Origin: Dolomitihabitans soli
GTDB taxonomy: Bacteria > Actinomycetota > Actinomycetes > Streptosporangiales > Streptosporangiaceae
Length of the DNA: 64,000 nucleotides
Direction of reading: 5' to 3'
Assembly: GCF_022213955.1 (NCBI RefSeq)
Contig: NZ_JAKNTW010000001.1
Location: forward strand, 434,001-498,000
Within the stretch, counting starts at the first letter, position 1; each line of letters starts with the position of its first letter. The position numbers were made by a program, and so were the translations under genes. Below are positions 60,539 through 64,000 of this stretch, piece after piece. Under the pieces are notes generated by a model, which was given only the letters and a program-made list of their open reading frames with translations, did no database searches and had not been told where the DNA came from.

Positions 60539-61260
60539 GGGAGGAGGGCCAGGGTGAGGGCGGTCGCGGTGGCGGTGGCGGTGGCGAGGGCCAGGAAGCG
60601 TTGGTTGGCGTGCCACAGGGTGGTCCAGCTCCCGTCGTCGCTGTGGGCCATGCTGACCGCGGCCATGATCCAGCGCGCCGCCGCGAAACCGGTGCCCGCC
60701 GCCAGCGCCCCGGGCAGCGGTACGGCCAGCACCAGCGCGGCCAGCACCAGGTGGGGCAGGGCGGAGGGGGAGTAGGTGCGCATCCCCGTCCCCATCTCGA
60801 AGCCGAACTGGATGCCGCCCGCCAGCCGTCCCCGGTTGAGCACGTGCTCGGGGACGAGCCGCCGGTTCTCCGGGACGGGCAGCGAGATCAGCCCCGCCTC
60901 ACGGAGCAGTACGGCCGCCGCCAGCAGACCGAGGACCGCCAGCCGCAGCGGGGCGGGGAGCAGGGACTGGACGACGCCGCCCGCCACGGCGGCGACGGCC
61001 GTCACGGTCCACGCACCCAGCAGCAGCCCCGCGCCGAAGCAGGCCAGGGCACCGGAACCGCGCCAGACCGACGCGCTCAGCAGGAACGCCGAGTTGTGGC
61101 TTCAAGTGCTGCCCGAGTTGGCGTATCCGGCGTTGAGCCCGGCCCACAGGAACAGGGCGAGGGCGGGGGCGGACGCGGCGGCGAGCACGGCCACGCCGAG
61201 GACGATCGGCAGGGCGACGCTCACGGGATGCAGGGCGAGCCGGGGCAAGGTAGTGATCAT
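60535..61260 (-). CDS. Probable polytopic membrane selenoprotein (in-frame TGA as selenocysteine, residue 53)
   Basis: Read from the ATG at 61260 to the TGA at 60535, the frame codes for 241 residues with a single in-frame TGA at 61104-61102. The protein on both sides is in the same frame with the same strong third-position G/C bias: a hydrophobic N terminus ([24 protein letters not shown]), then NSGST-U-SHNSAF, then further membrane helices (about five to six in all) ending in [11 protein letters not shown] stop-based reading would leave a 52-residue peptide and a GTG-started remainder (61005) missing the middle. A SECIS-like hairpin follows the TGA and selD is in the cluster, so selenocysteine is the best explanation. 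Size and neighbours recall MauE-type membrane proteins, but sequence similarity is weak. Confidence 0.7.
61059..61075 (-). promoter_or_regulatory. Bacterial SECIS-like hairpin
   Basis: In the mRNA, 26 nt after the UGA, CGCGUC and GGCGCG form a 6-bp stem (one U-G pair) closing a GGUCU loop. Bacterial SECIS elements have a small stem whose apical loop starts with G (GGU), placed about 16-37 nt from the UGA; here the first loop G is 33 nt downstream. The loop matches the GGUCU core of the E. coli fdhF element. A second, GUUCCU-loop hairpin (CUCGGC/GCUGAG) lies nearer the UGA and would stack on it. Confidence 0.65.
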
Positions 61261-61440
61261 GGGCTGGCTGTCGTGACGGCCACGCCGAGGACGATCGGCG
61301 GGGCGATGCTCGTGGTGCGCGGTGTGGTGGTCATGGGCGGTGGTGAGGCGATGCTCATGGTGTGCGGTTCATGGGCGGTGGTGAGGAGATGCTCGTGCCC
61401 GGGGTGGTGGTCATGGGCGGTGGTGAGGCGATGCTCATGG
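61187..61440. repeat. Repeats upstream of and within the selenoprotein gene
   Basis: A 37-bp segment of the gene (ACGGCCACGCCGAGGACG..., 61187-61223) is duplicated upstream at 61276-61312. Three ~30-bp copies of TCATGGGCGGTGGTGAGG follow at 61331-61360, 61369-61398 and 61411-61440. The 251-bp gap between this gene and the Tat-secreted protein gene is largely made of such repeats. It has no other recognisable element. Confidence 0.75.
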
Positions 61441-61511
61441 TGTGTGCGTGTGGTGGTCGTGGGTGGTGCGGTGATGCCCGCAACGTGTGGTGGTCGTGGG
61501 ACGGGCGCTGC

Positions 61512-62078
61512 TCACGGAGTGCGGCGTGATGTTCCCAGGCGGCACATCGCGATGGTGATGTCGGTGTATTCGCTCCCGTCCGTCCAGGTCACGGTGGTGA
61601 CCGCGTCCGAGCAGCGGTAGGTGTTCCCGGCGTTGGACCAGCGCCAGGCGTTCCGGGTGGAGGTCTCGCCGCACGCGGAGTCGATGCGGTAGGCGCTGAA
61701 CATCTCCTCACCGTCGCTGGAGCTCCGCGAGCCCTCGAAATGCCGTTGGTCCTCGTTGCACGGGTAGTCGCCGACGCGCCAGCCGCCGTAGCAGACGGCG
61801 GGGCCCGGTCCCCAGTTCGCCCGCATCTCGGTGTAGCCCTCGGAGTACGCGTCCCGGCAGTTGGGGGCCGTCCACTCGGAGGTGGGGCCGTCGGCGCGGG
61901 CCGCGCGCCTGGAGAACACCCAGTCGAACGGCACGAGCGTCGCCGCGACCGCCGAGACCACGAGCCCTTTCAGCAGCGTACGGCGGGCGACCGGGCTGTC
62001 GCCGATCACGGTGCGCACCCGGCTCGGGACGGCCCCGAGCGGCGGGGCGTCCATCGTGGGAATGGTGTCAGTGAACAC
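61512..62078 (-). CDS. Tat-exported cysteine-rich protein (MauA-like?)
   Basis: 188 residues, GTG start at 62078 with a perfect AAGGAGG at good spacing. A twin-arginine signal (SPVARRTLLKGL, hydrophobic stretch to about residue 50) precedes a Trp/Cys-rich domain with six cysteines (for example PNCRDAY, AVCYGGW, YPCNED, DSACGE, YRCSDA, AMCRL) able to form three disulfides. Length, Tat export and late Trp-Cys-rich segment recall methylamine dehydrogenase light chains, but the cysteine number is lower and I cannot prove a TTQ cofactor. It overlaps the upstream thioredoxin gene by 11 nt. It may be the substrate of the redox proteins in the cluster. Confidence 0.65.
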   Translation of the reverse strand: MFTDTIPTMDAPPLGAVPSRVRTVIGDSPVARRTLLKGLVVSAVAATLVPFDWVFSRRAARADGPTSEWTAPNCRDAYSEGYTEMRANWGPGPAVCYGGWRVGDYPCNEDQRHFEGSRSSSDGEEMFSAYRIDSACGETSTRNAWRWSNAGNTYRCSDAVTTVTWTDGSEYTDITIAMCRLGTSRRTP

Positions 62079-62580
62079 GGGTGCCTCCTTGGGCCGCGGT
62101 GACCGGTAGCCGCAGGACCTCGGCCAGCAGGGCGGGGACGTCGGTGTCCCCGTAGACGTAACGGCGGTCGGCGACCGTGCCCGCCGTGTCGACCACGTAG
62201 ACGCACGGCGTGTAGCCCTCGTACAGGTTCCGCCACAGGTCGGGGTCGGCCAGCGTGGTCCCGCCGCCGAACCGGGAGGCGGTCCGCTCGTCGGGGAGCA
62301 GCCCGATCACCCGGATACCGGCGAGATCGGGGGCGGCCTCCCACAGGGTGTGGCAGGTCGAGCAGGTGCCGTCCATCAGGAGGATCAGCGAGTGGGACTG
62401 GCCGGGGCCCGGCCACAGCGCGGGCGGCACCTGACGGGCGAGATCTTCCAGCCGGGCGCTCGACGGGTTCAGCGCTGTGTGCTCCAGTTTGCGCAACCGG
62501 GCGTAGACGGCGCCGATGGCCAGCACGGCGAAGCCCGATACGAGTACGGCGAGCAGCGAGACGGAGACGGAGAGGTTCAT
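62068..62580 (-). CDS. Membrane-anchored MauD/TlpA-like thioredoxin
   Basis: 170 residues. An N-terminal transmembrane helix (LAVLVSGFAVLAIGAVYARL) and a thioredoxin-fold domain with the motif CSTC (Cys73/Cys76 in MDGTCSTCHTLWE) and the cis-proline region EGYTPCVYVVDTAG. MauD proteins of this type handle disulfides during maturation of methylamine dehydrogenase. The ATG at 62580 overlaps the stop of the preceding gene (ATGA); an ATG at 62589 is possible. Immediately upstream of the six-cysteine secreted protein, its likely client. Confidence 0.8.
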   Translation of the reverse strand: MNLSVSVSLLAVLVSGFAVLAIGAVYARLRKLEHTALNPSSARLEDLARQVPPALWPGPGQSHSLILLMDGTCSTCHTLWEAAPDLAGIRVIGLLPDERTASRFGGGTTLADPDLWRNLYEGYTPCVYVVDTAGTVADRRYVYGDTDVPALLAEVLRLPVTAAQGGTRVH

Positions 62581-63311
62581 GAATCCCATTCGACTTTCAG
62601 CCCTGCCATCACGGCGGTGACGCGGTCACGTTCCTTCTTGTTCCAGAACTCCGCGGAGTCGAGCCGTTGCGGGAAGGCGATGGTGAAGATGCTGGTGGGG
62701 CTCGCGTAGATGTAGCGCCATTCGAGTGGGGTGCCGGCGAGCGCGTCGCGTTGCTTCGGGTCGAGGTCCAGGCGTTCCTTCCAGACCTCCGAGTTGCCGA
62801 TGACCGCGCCCTGCCAGTTCGGCAGGGCGTCGCGGCCGGCTCGCGCGTCCTTGGCCATGAGGAGGAACTCGTGACCGATGCCCAGGACCACCGTGCCGTA
62901 CTGCTGGACGCCCACCGGATTGCGCGGGGTCAGCTGGGCGCCATCCGCGGAGTCGGTGAACGTCACCGACGTCACGAGGCTGTTGAGCACGGCCGGTTTG
63001 GGCACGGGGCCGCCGAACCAGGTGGTCGCCTCGTTGTACGGGCCGGCCCAGATGAGACAGCTGTTGGAGCGGTCGGCGGCCTCGTAGAGGATCAGGTCGA
63101 ACCCCATCCGGCGGTAGGTCTTCCCGCTGCCTCCGGGGAAGATCTTCGTGGGGATCGCCCGGTGCCTTCCGGCGGGCGCGATGCTGTAGTTGCGTGCAGG
63201 TCCCTGCCCGGCGAGCCGGGTATGGCCGTGCCACGCCACCGCGCCCGCCTCCTCCGGCAGGTTTATCCGCACCCGCGCCCCGTCGGCGGAGATGCGCTCG
63301 GTCTGAATCAT
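62577..63311 (-). CDS. Unknown 244-residue protein, first gene of the mau-like cluster
   Basis: No signal peptide or membrane helix is visible. The sequence looks like a soluble beta-rich protein (RVRINLPEEAGAVAWHGHTRL, YSIAPAGRHRAIPTKIF, YIYASPTSIFTIAFP). I do not recognise a family. It overlaps the MauD-like gene by 4 nt and so is translated with it. It could be an accessory or catalytic subunit of the system. Confidence 0.7.
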   Translation of the reverse strand: MIQTERISADGARVRINLPEEAGAVAWHGHTRLAGQGPARNYSIAPAGRHRAIPTKIFPGGSGKTYRRMGFDLILYEAADRSNSCLIWAGPYNEATTWFGGPVPKPAVLNSLVTSVTFTDSADGAQLTPRNPVGVQQYGTVVLGIGHEFLLMAKDARAGRDALPNWQGAVIGNSEVWKERLDLDPKQRDALAGTPLEWRYIYASPTSIFTIAFPQRLDSAEFWNKKERDRVTAVMAGLKVEWDS

Positions 63312-63568
63312 GCGTCCAACCCGGATCGACTGGGGATCATGGCCCGAGTCAGCCTAAAAGGTCGATCGCCTCGTCAGCGCCGTTGGACACGGCCGTCTGG
63401 TAAAGGATTGGCGCAGGTCAGGCCATGGGACGGACGCTCAGCAGGTGCGGTCCTGGATGCGGCGGCGATGGAAGGCGAGAGCGGCCCCGGCCGACGCGGC
63501 GGTCCGTTCGTCCGCAGTGAGGCTACGGCCGACGAAGGACCGGGGCCGGACGCGTTCGCCATGCCGGA

Positions 63569-63889
63569 TCACAGGTAGAGGCCGGTCCCGTGGTCGGTCT
63601 GCTGGGTGGCCACGGCGTGCAGATCGCGTTCGCGCATGACCAGGTAGAGCTGGCCGTGCACCTCGACCTCGTACTGCTCCTCGGGGTTGAACAGCACCTT
63701 GTCGCCGACCTTGACCGCGCGCGCGTTGCCGCCGACGCCGCACACCTCGCCCCACACGAGCCGGTTGGCCATCTTCACGGTGGCGGGGATGACGATGCCG
63801 GCGGTGCTGCGCCGCTCCTCCGTCTCGTGCTCCACCTTGATCATCACGCGGTCGTGCAGCATCTGGATCTCGAACTTGGGGTCAGCCAC
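63569..63889 (-). CDS. GroES-like (Cpn10-related) protein
   Basis: 106 residues with the GroES fold signature: MLHDRVMIKVEHETEERRSTAGIVIPATVKMANRLVWGEVCGVGG, then VKVGDKVLFNPEEQYEVEVHGQLYLVMRERDLHAV. It keeps the mobile-loop region and roof but has a divergent C terminus. No groEL is next to it, so it is probably an auxiliary co-chaperonin-like protein of actinobacteria rather than the main GroES. Confidence 0.85.
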   Translation of the reverse strand: MADPKFEIQMLHDRVMIKVEHETEERRSTAGIVIPATVKMANRLVWGEVCGVGGNARAVKVGDKVLFNPEEQYEVEVHGQLYLVMRERDLHAVATQQTDHGTGLYL

Positions 63890-63962
63890 AACGAGAGTTT
63901 ATGCACTCCCCGACTCCCTCCGGCCGGCATCCGGGGACATGGACGGCCGGAGGGGGACGGGC

Positions 63963-64000
63963 ATGGAACGTGAACGGGCCGCCGGGGTCTACCGGCGCGG
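63963..64000 (+). CDS. Start of a gene cut by the window end
   Basis: An ATG at 63963 preceded by GAGGGGGACG opens a frame of 12 codons (MERERAAGVYRR) running off the window. The strong RBS and spacing suggest a real gene divergent from the GroES-like gene. Identity cannot be read. Confidence 0.45.
   Translation, partial: MERERAAGVYRR

Noticed and set aside
61005-61260. Treating the membrane protein as two separate genes (52-residue peptide plus a GTG-started protein)
   Set aside because: Codon bias and hydrophobic helices continue without a break on both sides of the TGA, there is no RBS at 61005, and selD plus a SECIS-like hairpin are present.
63374-63562. A 62-codon frame downstream of the GroES-like gene
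   Set aside because: Pro/Ser/Arg-rich low-complexity product, no RBS, no coupling; probably chance.

Overview
The window is about 64 kb of very GC-rich DNA with GTG/TTG starts, strong G/C bias at third codon positions and densely packed genes, several with 4-nt ATGA or GTGA overlaps. Gene content (two PF04672-type S-adenosyl methyltransferases, a Pls/PosA-like NRPS, an ECF42/DGPF pair, a DUF6158 protein, a secreted GH74 xyloglucanase, a streptogrisin-like protease) points to a filamentous actinobacterium. Streptosporangiales (Nonomuraea/Streptosporangium-like) is my best guess; that is inference, not measurement. There is no phage, no intact transposon, no CRISPR array and no rRNA. One tRNA with a CAT anticodon is present.

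Layout. 0-7.4 kb: end of a beta-propeller gene, a NERD-pseudokinase, an autoregulated DJ-1/MarR pair, a glutamine amidotransferase, an acyl-CoA dehydrogenase/SDR pair and its TetR regulator. 7.6-15 kb: tRNA, M1 aminopeptidase, a giant Pls-like NRPS and an MFS transporter. 15-24 kb: methyltransferase, unknown membrane/coiled-coil protein, glpF-glpK, acyltransferase/TetR, beta-lactamase-fold protein and its coupled transporter. 24-33.4 kb: SDR, a three-gene PaoABC-like molybdenum aldehyde oxidoreductase, second methyltransferase, and an IclR-controlled deacetylase divergent from a threonine-synthase-like enzyme. 33.4-42.6 kb: secreted protease, LysR, LLM flavoenzyme, small proteins, DUF1445 protein, then a GntR-led operon with an AprB-like ferredoxin, a chimeric lipoprotein relic and an AprA-like flavoprotein fused to HEAT repeats. 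43-54.5 kb: GH74 xyloglucanase, small membrane protein, propeller protein, ArsR-SRPBCC fusion with a RibD-like reductase, DGPF protein with ECF42 sigma factor, MarR/MFS efflux pair, and a second ECF sigma factor with a membrane partner. 54.7-64 kb: secreted PAF-acetylhydrolase-like lipase, GH15 trehalase-like enzyme, DUF1203, and a minus-strand operon that ends with selD.

The most interesting region is 58.9-63.3 kb. A run of overlapping minus-strand genes encodes an unknown 244-residue protein, a membrane-anchored MauD/TlpA-like thioredoxin, a Tat-exported six-cysteine protein, a polytopic membrane protein, a CGGC thioredoxin-like protein and selenophosphate synthetase. The membrane protein gene has an in-frame TGA (61104-61102) flanked on both sides by coding sequence in one frame. 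Downstream of the TGA lies a 6-bp hairpin with a GGUCU loop, the loop found in the E. coli fdhF SECIS. I interpret it as a new membrane selenoprotein inside a mau-like disulfide/cofactor-maturation operon, co-located with the gene for its selenium donor.

Other points of note are a deletion chimera between a substrate-binding protein and an apparent ABC ATPase tail (39.56-39.91 kb), several well-defined palindromic operators, an IS200/IS605-like end hairpin at 32.07 kb, and three tandem hairpin repeats behind the xyloglucanase gene.
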